From Echinicola vietnamensis DSM 17526 (GTDB lineage Bacteria; Bacteroidota; Bacteroidia; Cytophagales; Cyclobacteriaceae), in the NCBI RefSeq assembly GCF_000325705.1, contig NC_019904.1, positions 3,288,001 to 3,352,000 of the forward strand: a stretch of 64,000 nucleotides of DNA, in the 5' to 3' direction. The notes under the pieces are model-generated. The model did no database searches. It saw only the letters and a list, made by a program, of their open reading frames with translations, and was not told where the DNA came from. Numbering within the stretch: position 1 is the stretch's first letter; the number at the start of each line of letters is the position of its first letter. Made by a program: the position numbers and the translations under genes. This document shows, piece by piece, positions 20,192 through 28,734 of this stretch.

Positions 20192-22024
20192 ATGAAAAAG
20201 TCACTATTGCTTGGTGCAGGATTGCTTTTGGCCCAGTCATTTGTGTGGGCGCAAGATGGCAATTGGAAACCAGCTGAAGGAAAGATCATGACCTCCTGGG
20301 CGGAGGAAGTGGACCCAGCGAATGTCCATCAAGAGTATCCTCGGCCACAATTGGTCCGGGAGGATAATTGGCAAAACTTAAACGGCTTATGGCAGTATAA
20401 AATCCAGGCAAAAGGGGAGGAAGCACCTTCTTCCTTTGATGGGGAGATTTTGGTGCCGTTTGCTGTGGAGTCGGCCCTTTCCGGAGTTGGCGAACGTGTA
20501 GGAGCAGAAAAGGAATTGTGGTACAAAACCACGTTTGATGCGAAAAAATCCAGTAGAGAACGCGTATTGCTTCATTTTGGAGCGGTTGACTGGGAAGCAG
20601 AAGTGTTTGTGAATGGCCAGTCTGTGGGCATCCATAAAGGTGGCTATGCCCCGTTCTCTTTTGACATCACCGATGCACTGGAAGGCAGAAAGGACAATGA
20701 GCTGGTGGTAAGGGTATGGGATCCCTCAAATGATGGCCCACAGCCTAGGGGGAAGCAAATTAAGAATCCCCATGGCATTTGGTATACTCCGGTAACCGGG
20801 ATTTGGCAGACTGTTTGGACGGAAAATGTGCCTACCAGTTATATCGCCAATACTAAAAATACACCGGATGTAGATGCCGGAACCCTTACCGTGGAGACGG
20901 AAATTGAAAATGCGGAATCAGGCCAGATGGTTCAGGTGAAGGCTTTTGCTGATGGGCAAGTGGTGGCTGAAGAAAAAGTGGAAGCGGGGCAGCCTGCAGT
21001 ACTGCACATTGACAATCCCCAACTGTGGGAGCCAGGAAATCCTTTCTTGTACGACCTGGAGGTGAGTTTGGTAAAAGGTAATCGAGTGGTGGATGCCACG
21101 GAGAGCTATGCTGCCATGAGAAAAGTGAGCATGGAGCTCGATGAAAATGGCGTTCAGCGCATGTTGGTAAATGATAAGTTCATTTTCCAATACGGCCCAC
21201 TGGATCAAGGATGGTGGCCTGATGGGCTTTATACGGCTCCTAATGAAGAGGCCTTGTTGTTTGATATTGTCAAAACACAGGAGATGGGCTTTAACATGAT
21301 CCGTAAGCACGTAAAAGTGGAGCCTGCTCGATGGTATTACCACTGTGATAGGCTGGGCATGTTGGTGTGGCAGGATATGCCTAGTGGAGACATGGGCAAT
21401 CAGTGGAATCCACGTCCGGGAATCGTGGGAGTAGGAACAGAAAGGGACAGAACTCCTGAGTCGGAACAAATCTTCAGAAATGAATGGAAAGAGATCATGG
21501 ATGATTTCCATAATTTTCCCTCCATCATTGTTTGGGTGCCATTTAACGAAGCTTGGGGGCAATTTAAAACCGAAGAGATCGTAAAGTGGACCATGGACTA
21601 TGATCCTAGCCGTTTGGTAAATGGAGCCAGTGGTGGAAATTTCTTCCCTGTCGGTCAAATAATGGATTTGCACAATTATCCAGAACCAGCCATGCCTAAT
21701 CCTAAATTTTTCGGCAAGGACATGGTCATTACGCTTGGGGAATTTGGTGGACTGGGATTACCTGTCGAAGGCCATACCTGGCAAGAAAAAGATAACTGGG
21801 GCTATCAAAGCTTTAAGTCTGTGGAGGACCTTGAAAATCGCTATGCCGAGATGATGAGTTCACTTGCTAAATTGATCCCGAGGGGACTTTCAGCTGCAGT
21901 TTACACCCAAACTACCGATGTGGAAGTGGAGACCAACGGATTGATGACCTATGACCGAAAGGTGATTAAGTTGACTCCGGAGTTCTTGAAAAAAGTACAC
22001 GAACAGCTGTACGATGCAAGATAA
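20192..22024 (+). CDS. Glycoside hydrolase family 2 protein
   Basis: 610 residues with signal peptide (cleavage near VWAQ). Order: jelly-roll sugar-binding domain about 60-200 (LNGLWQYKI, WEAEVFVNGQSVGIHKGGYAPFSFDIT); immunoglobulin-like domain about 205-315; TIM barrel from about 320, with GFNMIRKHVKVEPARWYYHCDRLGMLVWQDMP. Acid/base Glu453 (VPFNEAWGQ) and nucleophile Glu517 (TLGEFGG) are present. Family 2 covers beta-galactosidase, beta-mannosidase, beta-glucuronidase and alpha-L-arabinopyranosidase activities; the PUL context favours removal of a galactose or arabinopyranose cap, as inference. Last gene of the PUL, ending before a strong terminator. Confidence 0.88.
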   Translation: MKKSLLLGAGLLLAQSFVWAQDGNWKPAEGKIMTSWAEEVDPANVHQEYPRPQLVREDNWQNLNGLWQYKIQAKGEEAPSSFDGEILVPFAVESALSGVGERVGAEKELWYKTTFDAKKSSRERVLLHFGAVDWEAEVFVNGQSVGIHKGGYAPFSFDITDALEGRKDNELVVRVWDPSNDGPQPRGKQIKNPHGIWYTPVTGIWQTVWTENVPTSYIANTKNTPDVDAGTLTVETEIENAESGQMVQVKAFADGQVVAEEKVEAGQPAVLHIDNPQLWEPGNPFLYDLEVSLVKGNRVVDATESYAAMRKVSMELDENGVQRMLVNDKFIFQYGPLDQGWWPDGLYTAPNEEALLFDIVKTQEMGFNMIRKHVKVEPARWYYHCDRLGMLVWQDMPSGDMGNQWNPRPGIVGVGTERDRTPESEQIFRNEWKEIMDDFHNFPSIIVWVPFNEAWGQFKTEEIVKWTMDYDPSRLVNGASGGNFFPVGQIMDLHNYPEPAMPNPKFFGKDMVITLGEFGGLGLPVEGHTWQEKDNWGYQSFKSVEDLENRYAEMMSSLAKLIPRGLSAAVYTQTTDVEVETNGLMTYDRKVIKLTPEFLKKVHEQLYDAR

Positions 22025-22104
22025 TTTGGTGGCCTGGAGATGGGATTTATGAAGAATAATACTATGTAAGTCTTTCTCTTGCAGTTACGAGACATTATAA
22101 AAGC

Positions 22105-22138
22105 GCCCAAGGTGATTTAGCCTTGGGCACTTTTTTTT
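22105..22138 (+). terminator. Rho-independent terminator of the PUL operon
   Basis: GCCCAAGG and CCTTGGGC form a perfect 8-bp stem with an 8-nt loop, followed by eight T residues. It lies between the convergent GH2 and metalloprotease genes. Confidence 0.9.
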
Positions 22139-22162
22139 AGCAAGCAATGAATGGTTTGAGCA

Positions 22163-24646
22163 TTAATGTACGGTGAAATCACAAACCGGTGCAAGCCATT
22201 GGTAGCTCTCCGAGCCAATGGGAGAACCATCGGGTGTTGGGGCAGTAGGAAGCATCTTCGACGGGGTGATCGGCTCTTGCTCCAATGCCTGGATAACGTT
22301 CTCGATATAGGTTTGATGCGCCATCTGTTCAGGCGTGCCACTGGCAGGAAGGCTTTCATTTAGCGATTTGATGCCAGAAAAGGCCAGGGCCCTTGCCTGT
22401 GCTGAGGCTTGGCCATTTTGGTAGAGCGTGATAAGCTGATTTAGAAGTGTTTTTTGGACGATGCGGACAATTTCTTCTTGATAAGCGGTTTGGGCATCGA
22501 AGCGGTTGATGGTTGTGATGGTTTTGGCCATCACCTCGGAAAGTCCCGGTAATGATTCATCCATGGCATGCTGGGCCACCAACCTGCTTGCCCGCTGGGG
22601 ATGAAACAAGAACGAAAGGGTCATCTCTGCGGCCACTTTGGGAGGTGTAAGCGGGTCAAAAGTCAACCCAGTCTTCCCTTGGAATGTTTCCCTGTCATTA
22701 GCATAATACCCATAAGGCCGTGGAGGAATGAGGGCCAGCACTTTGGCCGGTACTTGGAGGTTTTCAGGGCTCACGGTAGCCAAAAGGGCATCCAGCGCGT
22801 TCAACTGTTCGGTAGCATCCACAGGAGATGGTGAAGGGCTTTGGTCACCGCGAAGGGTATATTGGTAGTTTACCCCGGCAATCACCTTGGAAGCAGCATC
22901 TACCTGATAGCGGTGAAACAGGTACATCGGCACAAATACTTCTTCCAAGATCGCCATGGGTTGGCCCATTTTGATTTTCTTTTCACTAAAATCATTCATG
23001 ACTTGTTGTCTGATTTCCATAACCCGGTTAAGTTCTTGGACGGCATCGGCGCCATTGTCCCACAGGTGTGTGGAAGGATGGGCACTTCCCGCAGGCCGGG
23101 CATCTTGGTCCGAAAGAAAGTCCAGTTCTTTGGTACGGTAGGCAGTTACTAACTTGTCGATTTCTTGCTGCTCATCGCTTCCTTCCGGAAAATCCGCATA
23201 GGCCATATTGATCGCTGCCTTGTCCCATTCGCCAATGCCGGAGTCATAGGCATCTGAGAGATCTATTTGGCCGTTATCGCTCATTTTCACTAAGGGATGG
23301 GGGTAATCCATCACGGATGCCCTGTCATGGGCACTGGCAATGTAATTATGCGGTAGGCCAAGAGTATGACCGACTTCATGCGCAGCGAGTTGGCGCATTC
23401 TGGCCAAGGCCATGTCGAGCATTTCCACGTCATTGACTTCTCCTGTTTCCAAATAATCTGCAATCAGCCCTTGTGCAATGAGAAAATCTTGGCGGACACG
23501 AAGAGAGCCTAGCGTTACTTTTCCCTTGATGATCTCACCTGTCCTTGGATCGGTAATGCCGCCCCCATAAGACCAGCCTCTTGTGGACCGATGTACCCAT
23601 TGGACGAGGTTATAGCGTACATCCATCGGGTCTGCATCCTCGGGGAGGAGTTTTACCTGAAAAGCATTGATAAATCCAGCTGCCTCAAATGCTTCCGCCC
23701 ACCATTCCGTACCTTCCATGAGGGCCGAACGAATAGGCTCAGGGGTCCCCGGGTCGATATAATAAACGATCGGGGTTAAGACTTCACTTGGTGCGGGGCC
23801 AGGATTTTTTTTGATGAGTCGGTGCCTTCTGATATATCTTTTGACAATGGGCTCGTTAATGGGGGTGGCGAAATCGTAAAAGCTGACAGCATTTACCCCT
23901 GCCCGAGGGTCAAAGAGGCGAGGAGTATACCCATCATCGGGAAGTTTGACGAAAGAGTGGTGCATCCGTACTGTCACCGCCTCTGCAGTCGGAGTGACAC
24001 TGCGCAAATAACCTCCTGCTCCACTGCCGGTAAGGGTAATGGTGGCTTCTATTTCGGTGTTTTCAGGAAAGTTCTTGGTTCGTGGTAGGTAGATAGCGGA
24101 ACGCTTAGGGTCGACATGATAATTGCCTTGGTTCCGCCTTCTAATGGCAGAAGCAGCATCCACAGCGTCTTGCAGAGCAAAATCCGTTGCATCCACCAAG
24201 TAATGGGTGTCGGATTGGGCCGATATTTCAAATCCCCATAAAACAGATTCAGCAAAAGATTCTTCGACAGCTTTTTGCTCCATAGCATTGTCGGTAATGG
24301 CACGATAGGCATAATTGCGTTCGGTCATCAACAGTTTTTTTCCTGCTTTCCGAAAATGAACCACGTGGGCGCCAGAGAGCCGTCCCCTGTCCAGTCCGAT
24401 ATCATTGGAACCCAGTCCGGACGCCAGGGAGGGGTAATAGAGGATTTCTTCGTTGTTTTTCGGGATGGCCAGCCATATTTTTCCGGTGTTTTCATCCCAT
24501 TGAAGGGGAAAGAAACCAGGCTTCTCTTCCATTCCTTTGGTGAATTCAGCAATGGTGGGATAAGTGGTGGATTGCGAAAATCCGTCATGCCTGGAAATCG
24601 TTAATAGGATCAGCGTTACCGCGAAAATCAGTAAGGTTTTTTTCAT
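22163..24646 (-). CDS. Secreted zinc-dependent metalloprotease (DUF5117/DUF4953 type)
   Basis: 827 residues with a signal peptide (MKKTLLIFAVTLILLTIS). The N-terminal part matches DUF5117 (YLVDATDFALQDAVDAASAIRRR). The catalytic part contains the extended zinc motif HEVGHTLGLPHN (His423, Glu424, His427) followed by SVMDYPHP, the Met-turn of metzincins. The long helical C-terminal region is DUF4953-like. Such proteins are common in Bacteroidetes and act outside the cytoplasm on unknown protein substrates. It is a single gene, convergent with the PUL. Confidence 0.88.
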   Translation of the reverse strand: MKKTLLIFAVTLILLTISRHDGFSQSTTYPTIAEFTKGMEEKPGFFPLQWDENTGKIWLAIPKNNEEILYYPSLASGLGSNDIGLDRGRLSGAHVVHFRKAGKKLLMTERNYAYRAITDNAMEQKAVEESFAESVLWGFEISAQSDTHYLVDATDFALQDAVDAASAIRRRNQGNYHVDPKRSAIYLPRTKNFPENTEIEATITLTGSGAGGYLRSVTPTAEAVTVRMHHSFVKLPDDGYTPRLFDPRAGVNAVSFYDFATPINEPIVKRYIRRHRLIKKNPGPAPSEVLTPIVYYIDPGTPEPIRSALMEGTEWWAEAFEAAGFINAFQVKLLPEDADPMDVRYNLVQWVHRSTRGWSYGGGITDPRTGEIIKGKVTLGSLRVRQDFLIAQGLIADYLETGEVNDVEMLDMALARMRQLAAHEVGHTLGLPHNYIASAHDRASVMDYPHPLVKMSDNGQIDLSDAYDSGIGEWDKAAINMAYADFPEGSDEQQEIDKLVTAYRTKELDFLSDQDARPAGSAHPSTHLWDNGADAVQELNRVMEIRQQVMNDFSEKKIKMGQPMAILEEVFVPMYLFHRYQVDAASKVIAGVNYQYTLRGDQSPSPSPVDATEQLNALDALLATVSPENLQVPAKVLALIPPRPYGYYANDRETFQGKTGLTFDPLTPPKVAAEMTLSFLFHPQRASRLVAQHAMDESLPGLSEVMAKTITTINRFDAQTAYQEEIVRIVQKTLLNQLITLYQNGQASAQARALAFSGIKSLNESLPASGTPEQMAHQTYIENVIQALEQEPITPSKMLPTAPTPDGSPIGSESYQWLAPVCDFTVH

Positions 24647-25324
24647 AAGGGGTAAGGACTTAAAAGTGGAAATTATGTAAGATTCTCATTCGTTATTTGG
24701 GCGGAATATTAAGTTTAACCAATTATGGGGAAATATACCAAGTGAAATACACCAATGGCTTTTCAGCTGTTTTGATGCTTCCTGATATCCTTCTTAGGTC
24801 TTGACCACTTGGTAATCAAATTTATCCCTAGTGGATTAGCCTTTACACCACGATGCACAAGTATTACAACTTAACATTACATCAAAGTTAGTCGCTTCGG
24901 TTCAGTTTTCGATTCTGCCTAGTGGCCAGACAGGTTCACCATTCGCTGCGGCGGATGATTCAATCTTCAGACATCCTTATTTTCTTCTAGTTTCAGCTCT
25001 TATAACGATTCCTAATGTTTAAAAATGGAGTTCATTTATGGTTACTTTATAGTCCCCTTGCAGGGTTTGCGTATGTAGAACCAATCATTTACCTAATGCC
25101 ATCTATCAGCTACCAAGGACACTTTCTTTATTGCCTCAAAAGGTTCCTTTTATCCGGGTTATCCTAAATCCATCATGGTATAAAATGTTCTGGTTTGTCT
25201 GTTAAGCTTCTATCGATATGGATGAATATAATCAAAAAGACTATCTCCTTATGTCGCGCTTACTATAAAGAAATAGCCTTTTAGTTGATAGTAAATTTGT
25301 AGTTTGGTTTATGAGGTGAATCTT
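24647..25324. other. Intergenic stretch with a dispersed repeat
   Basis: No protein gene could be supported. The centre (24850-25015) is related to 60926-61090 and is listed as a repeat; the remainder is AT-rich and featureless to me. Confidence 0.6.
24850..25015. repeat. Dispersed non-coding repeat, copy 1
   Basis: Aligns by eye over about 165 bp with 60926-61090 in the same orientation. Shared blocks include AAGTATTAC, AGTCGCTTCG, GTTTTCGA, TTCACCATTCGC and TTTCAGC. The identity is roughly three quarters, with a few small gaps. It encodes no open frame of its own. A mobile or structural origin is inferred only from dispersion. Confidence 0.75.
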
Positions 25325-25780
25325 TTACCTCTTTGGTCTTTCTGTTTTCCTTTTCCGGTTCACACGATAGAGGTGTTTTACGAAATCCCTGTCAGCCTCC
25401 TGCAGTAAATATACTTGCTTGGGACGAAGGACTTCAGTGAATTTATTCAAAGATGATTTTTCCAAGTCCAATAGAGACTGCTGAAGATCTATCTTGTTTT
25501 GGATAAGTTGAGTCGCTTTCTCTTCCGTTAGGTTTTCTTGATCCAGATGCGAAATGACTCGAAGCTGATGTAATAGATTCCGTCTTTTATCTTCAAACGC
25601 ATTATAAAGCGGCCAAAATTGTTCCGCCTGATCAGGTGTAATGTCAAGTTTCTGAGTTATGAAGGCTATTTTAGCTGCCGATAGCTTTTCGCGGTCATAC
25701 CCAGGCTTATTTTCTTTCCGCTGCGCCAAAAGGCTAAAGGAAATTAGTGCCAAACAAAGGAATAAACTTATTTTTTTCAT
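25325..25780 (-). CDS. Spy/CpxP-like periplasmic protein
   Basis: 151 residues from the ATG at 25780 (MKKISLFLCLALISFSLLAQ signal peptide); the frame extends upstream into the preceding gene. The helical body has AAKIAFITQKLDITPDQAEQFWPLYNAFEDKRR and basic, Lys/Arg-rich ends, as in the Spy/CpxP/periplasmic metal-sensor superfamily seen behind sigma/anti-sigma pairs in Bacteroidetes. Probable envelope-stress chaperone or modulator. Last gene of the three-gene sigma operon. Confidence 0.7.
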   Translation of the reverse strand: MKKISLFLCLALISFSLLAQRKENKPGYDREKLSAAKIAFITQKLDITPDQAEQFWPLYNAFEDKRRNLLHQLRVISHLDQENLTEEKATQLIQNKIDLQQSLLDLEKSSLNKFTEVLRPKQVYLLQEADRDFVKHLYRVNRKRKTERPKR

Positions 25781-25818
25781 GATTTTTCTTGATTTTTGGT
25801 TCCTATTTACTTTTAAGA

Positions 25819-26208
25819 TTAATAATAATACCATAATTCTTCTTCAAGTTCACTTTCACTTAATGGGTAGCTTCGCCAATGTTCGTATAGAAGTTCATCC
25901 AAAATAACATTGGGATCATCAGATAACGACAAAACATCTTCAGCATTCCAGTGGCCTCGATCGATCAACATTTCAATTTCTTCATCAACGGCTAAAGTAG
26001 AGGGTGGGGCAGGCTCAGCAGTAGGTTCTATTAACAGTTTAAAAAAAAGTAAACTGGTCAATATAACGGTGATTGCTGCGGCCACTCCGCTGATCCATGT
26101 CGTGTGCTGTTTATTTTGCAACTTCTTGGCCATTATCTGATCAGGAAGACTTTCGAAATAGCCTTCTGGGACACGGAAAATATTACCTTTGGGAATGTTA
26201 TTTTTCAT
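25819..26208 (-). CDS. Single-pass membrane protein, probable anti-sigma factor
   Basis: 129 residues. The cytoplasmic N-terminus has FRVPEGYFESLPDQIMAK, a motif common in Bacteroidetes proteins placed after ECF sigma genes. One membrane helix lies at about 38-62 (WISGVAAAITVILTSLLFF), followed by an acidic periplasmic tail ending EEELWYYY. No zinc-binding anti-sigma (ZAS) motif is visible, so the anti-sigma role rests on position and topology. It is 35 bp behind the sigma gene. Confidence 0.65.
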   Translation of the reverse strand: MKNNIPKGNIFRVPEGYFESLPDQIMAKKLQNKQHTTWISGVAAAITVILTSLLFFKLLIEPTAEPAPPSTLAVDEEIEMLIDRGHWNAEDVLSLSDDPNVILDELLYEHWRSYPLSESELEEELWYYY

Positions 26209-26243
26209 GATATATACATTTGACAGGGGATAAGAGAAAAGGT

Positions 26244-26792
26244 TTAGTCTGGATTGATTTCATTTTCAATCTTTTTTACTGCATGATGATAACTTGCTTT
26301 GAGAGCACCTTCTGAAGTTTTTGTGATTTCACTGATTTGCGCATAGCTCAAGTTTTCAAAATACTTCATATTGAATACTAATCGTTGCTTTTTGGGTAAT
26401 TTTAAAAGAAGCTTTTGTAGCAATAACTGTATTTCATCCCCCTCAATATGTAATGTGCTATCTAAGTATCCAGCCATTTTATGTTCATGGTCTTCTAGAC
26501 GGAAGAAATTTCGCTTTTTCTTTTTTTCAAGAAAATTGAGACATTCATTAATAGCAATTCTGTACAGCCAGGTAAATAGGCTTGAATCTCTTTTAAAGTT
26601 ATTAATGTTTTTGAAGGCTTTGACAAATGTGTTTTGGACAAGGTCATCGGCATCTTCATGAATAATAACCATTTTACGAATGATACTATAGATCCGTTTT
26701 TGATAATGATTTACAAGCATTCGATACCCTTTTTCCCTAGTTTGGGGGTTGTTGATTAGCTTTAGTAGTGAGGTGTCGTCCAATAGATTCAT
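26244..26792 (-). CDS. RNA polymerase sigma-70 factor, ECF-like
   Basis: 182 residues. Region 2 includes HEDADDLVQNTFVKAFKNINNFKRDSSLFTWLYRIAINECLNFLEKKKKR (core binding and -10 recognition). Region 4 includes LPKKQRLVFNMKYFENLSYAQISEITKTSEGALKASYHHAVKKIE (helix-turn-helix). It directs transcription of a small regulon, likely including its own operon. The following genes encode a membrane protein and a Spy-like protein, which suggests an envelope-stress circuit. Confidence 0.93.
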   Translation of the reverse strand: MNLLDDTSLLKLINNPQTREKGYRMLVNHYQKRIYSIIRKMVIIHEDADDLVQNTFVKAFKNINNFKRDSSLFTWLYRIAINECLNFLEKKKKRNFFRLEDHEHKMAGYLDSTLHIEGDEIQLLLQKLLLKLPKKQRLVFNMKYFENLSYAQISEITKTSEGALKASYHHAVKKIENEINPD

Positions 26793-26929
26793 TTCCTAAT
26801 TAGACTCGTTAGGTTGGGATAAGTTTAATGTTAGGGTACGATTAGATTAGAAAAGGAAAGGAGTGTGCTGATTATGAGTAGTTTAAAATGTATTTGGGAA
26901 ATGGAGACGTAGAGGAATTAATTTAAATG

Positions 26930-26966
26930 AAAAGAGCCAAAAAGCTATCATGCCTTTGGCTCTTTT
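26930..26966 (-). terminator. Terminator after the universal stress protein gene
   Basis: AAAAGAGCCAAA and TTTGGCTCTTTT form a 12-bp stem with a 13-nt loop. Read on the minus strand, it is followed by a T-rich run and lies 25 bp past the stop codon. Confidence 0.85.
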
Positions 26967-26990
26967 AGATATAATGAAGGTAGAAGAGAA

Positions 26991-27917
26991 TTAGATCTCC
27001 AAAATATAGTCTAATATTCCAGCATTTTTACCTTTCGGTCTGGTAACGACCAAGGGGTATTTCTCATTCAGCTGGATAAGCCGTTCGGCCATGCTGCCAA
27101 TAAATAGGGCAGTGGCCGCCGTTCTTCCTTTGGCACCGATGATGATTCCATCCACATCGAGTTCTTCTGCTTTTAAAATGATGTCTTCCACCGGATCATC
27201 GTTATTGTCGACGGTGTAAACCGGTCTTATGTCAAGCCCTTTGGTGTCGATTTTACGAATGAATTTCTTATAATTAACCTCCGCATTTTTCTTCATGACA
27301 TCCGCAAACTCTTCATAACTTTTGCCTGTGAGGTGATATCCTGAAGGCACGGAGAAGACATTTTGGCAAATGATCTCCACATTCCCCCCATTACGTTCTG
27401 CTATCATGATGGCTTCTTCCAACGCGTCTTTGCTATAATCAGAAAAATCGATGGGCACCAAAAGCTTGTTTACCTTGGGATTGGTGATGGTTTCCGGGAT
27501 AATGGTGAGGGAACAAGAGGCCCTTCGAGCCAATCGTTGTGAAACGACTCCACTACCTGCCAAAGTGGTTTTCCGGCCGACCAAAATCATGTCTGCTGAT
27601 TTTTCATGGGCAAGTTTCAGTATTTTTTTGGAAAGCTGGCCCTCTTTTACCACGTAGGAGAGTTCAGTATCCAGGTCCTTGGAAAAGTGCTCCTCTACCA
27701 CTGCCTTCATTTGCCCTTTTCTTTCGTCCACCATGTTTTCCACCAAGTTGGGAAATTCCTGCAAAATGTCTTTGGGCATTTGCAGATTACGGATGACATT
27801 GGTGAAATAGATCTTTTTGGTATGGTTAATTTGAGCAATGAACGATGCGAATTTAACCAACGTGACATCCATTTCAGATAGGTCCAGGCAAACGATGAGT
27901 TTTTTAATTTGGTACAT
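26991..27917 (-). CDS. Universal stress protein with two UspA domains
   Basis: 308 residues made of two tandem UspA folds (about 1-145 and 150-300). The second half has the full ATP-binding signature G-2x-G-9x-G-S in GAKGRTAATALFIGSMAE; the first half has a divergent version (VGRKTTLAGSGVVSQRLARRASCSL). Cytoplasmic nucleotide-binding stress protein of unknown direct target. It is a single gene with its own terminator. Confidence 0.88.
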   Translation of the reverse strand: MYQIKKLIVCLDLSEMDVTLVKFASFIAQINHTKKIYFTNVIRNLQMPKDILQEFPNLVENMVDERKGQMKAVVEEHFSKDLDTELSYVVKEGQLSKKILKLAHEKSADMILVGRKTTLAGSGVVSQRLARRASCSLTIIPETITNPKVNKLLVPIDFSDYSKDALEEAIMIAERNGGNVEIICQNVFSVPSGYHLTGKSYEEFADVMKKNAEVNYKKFIRKIDTKGLDIRPVYTVDNNDDPVEDIILKAEELDVDGIIIGAKGRTAATALFIGSMAERLIQLNEKYPLVVTRPKGKNAGILDYILEI

Positions 27918-28503
27918 TTCCTAAGCAGCTAAATTTGATGCGATACGATATAATGATTATACGGTAAAAGCAGTTAAAAATTATTTTTAATGTGATGGTT
28001 GGCTTTTTCCGTTAATTGCCAACTTATCTCCGAATATAAGGTTAATGTTCAAAATTTACCAAGGATTAGCCTTGCAAGTACTAATCTTCTACATTTTCTT
28101 GACAATTCGGAACTTCGGCCAAATTGATCCTGAATTTGGAGAAGATATTGCATCCTCTTGGGATTGTGGACATTAGTTCCCAATGAAAACATTTTCACAA
28201 AATCACATGGCTTTCGATGGGGATTGAATTTGTTTTTGTCTTCTCTCATCTTGTTAAATACATGCAAATATATGGTTAAATCTTTATTTGTTTTAGTTAA
28301 ATATTGTTTTTGTGTATAAATTTTTGATATTATAAAATAATTTATAGGCTTTGTGCCTTGTGCTTGGTGCGTTGGTATGTTGGTTTTTATCCTGGAGGGA
28401 TTTGCTAGGGCCTGCTCGGTTAGGACCAAGTCGGTATGGGCAGCACAGAGGGGAACAAAATCCAGATTTCCGGTTTATTTTTATCATTCCCTGATCTAAT
28501 TTG
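27918..28503. other. Gene-free stretch
   Basis: AT-rich DNA. Open frames up to 126 codons exist on the minus strand, but they have biased composition, no signal or domain, and no family resemblance. I see nothing else in it. Confidence 0.5.
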
Positions 28504-28511
28504 TATATTTG
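28504..28511 (+). promoter_or_regulatory. -7 promoter box for the candidate small RNA
   Basis: TATATTTG fits the Bacteroidetes -7 consensus TAnnTTTG and lies 3 bp before the base-paired 5' end of the candidate RNA. No clear -33 TTTG was found. Confidence 0.5.
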
Positions 28512-28513
28512 CA

Positions 28514-28720
28514 GAGGCTCGGGCCGCAGACATGTTCAAACTTCACAATTAACAAAAATGCCGAGTGAAGCCTATTCTCAAAACCAGGCCTCATCCGCCA
28601 ACGGCGGACCTCGTTTCTTCGGAAGCAGGATAACAGTGGAAGGTTGCGAAATTTTGGCAGCTCAAATCTTGTCTATAAAGAGGTTTTGTAACACTCCAAG
28701 GTCCGGGCTTTATTTTTTTT
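28514..28720 (+). ncRNA. Candidate structured small RNA, about 200 nt, family not assigned
   Basis: The ends pair: GAGGCTCGGGCC (28514-28525) with GGTCCGGGCTTT (28700-28711), an uninterrupted 12-bp helix with G-U pairs, followed by a run of eight T. Inside are hairpins: CTTCAC/GTGAAG near 28540-28567, TCCGCC-AAC-GGCGGA near 28597, and GTTTC-TTCG-GAAGC near 28612. A TAnnTTTG box precedes it. The open frame across it has no protein-like features. The closing helix and length recall 6S RNA; the stretch GGAAGCAGGATAAC is reminiscent of the signal-recognition-particle RNA core. I cannot decide between these or an unknown RNA. Confidence 0.6.
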
Positions 28721-28734
28721 CTGCCATTGGGACA

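Noticed and set aside
20918..21673. 251-codon minus-strand frame
   Set aside because: Shadow of the GH2 gene, which has both catalytic glutamates.
28049..28429. 126-codon minus-strand frame in the gene-free stretch
   Set aside because: Composition unlike a protein, no start context, no recognisable fold or neighbour relation.
28514..28720. RNase P RNA or tmRNA
   Set aside because: The conserved GAGGAAAGTCC and ACAGAA cores of RNase P and the tRNA-like ends of tmRNA are absent.
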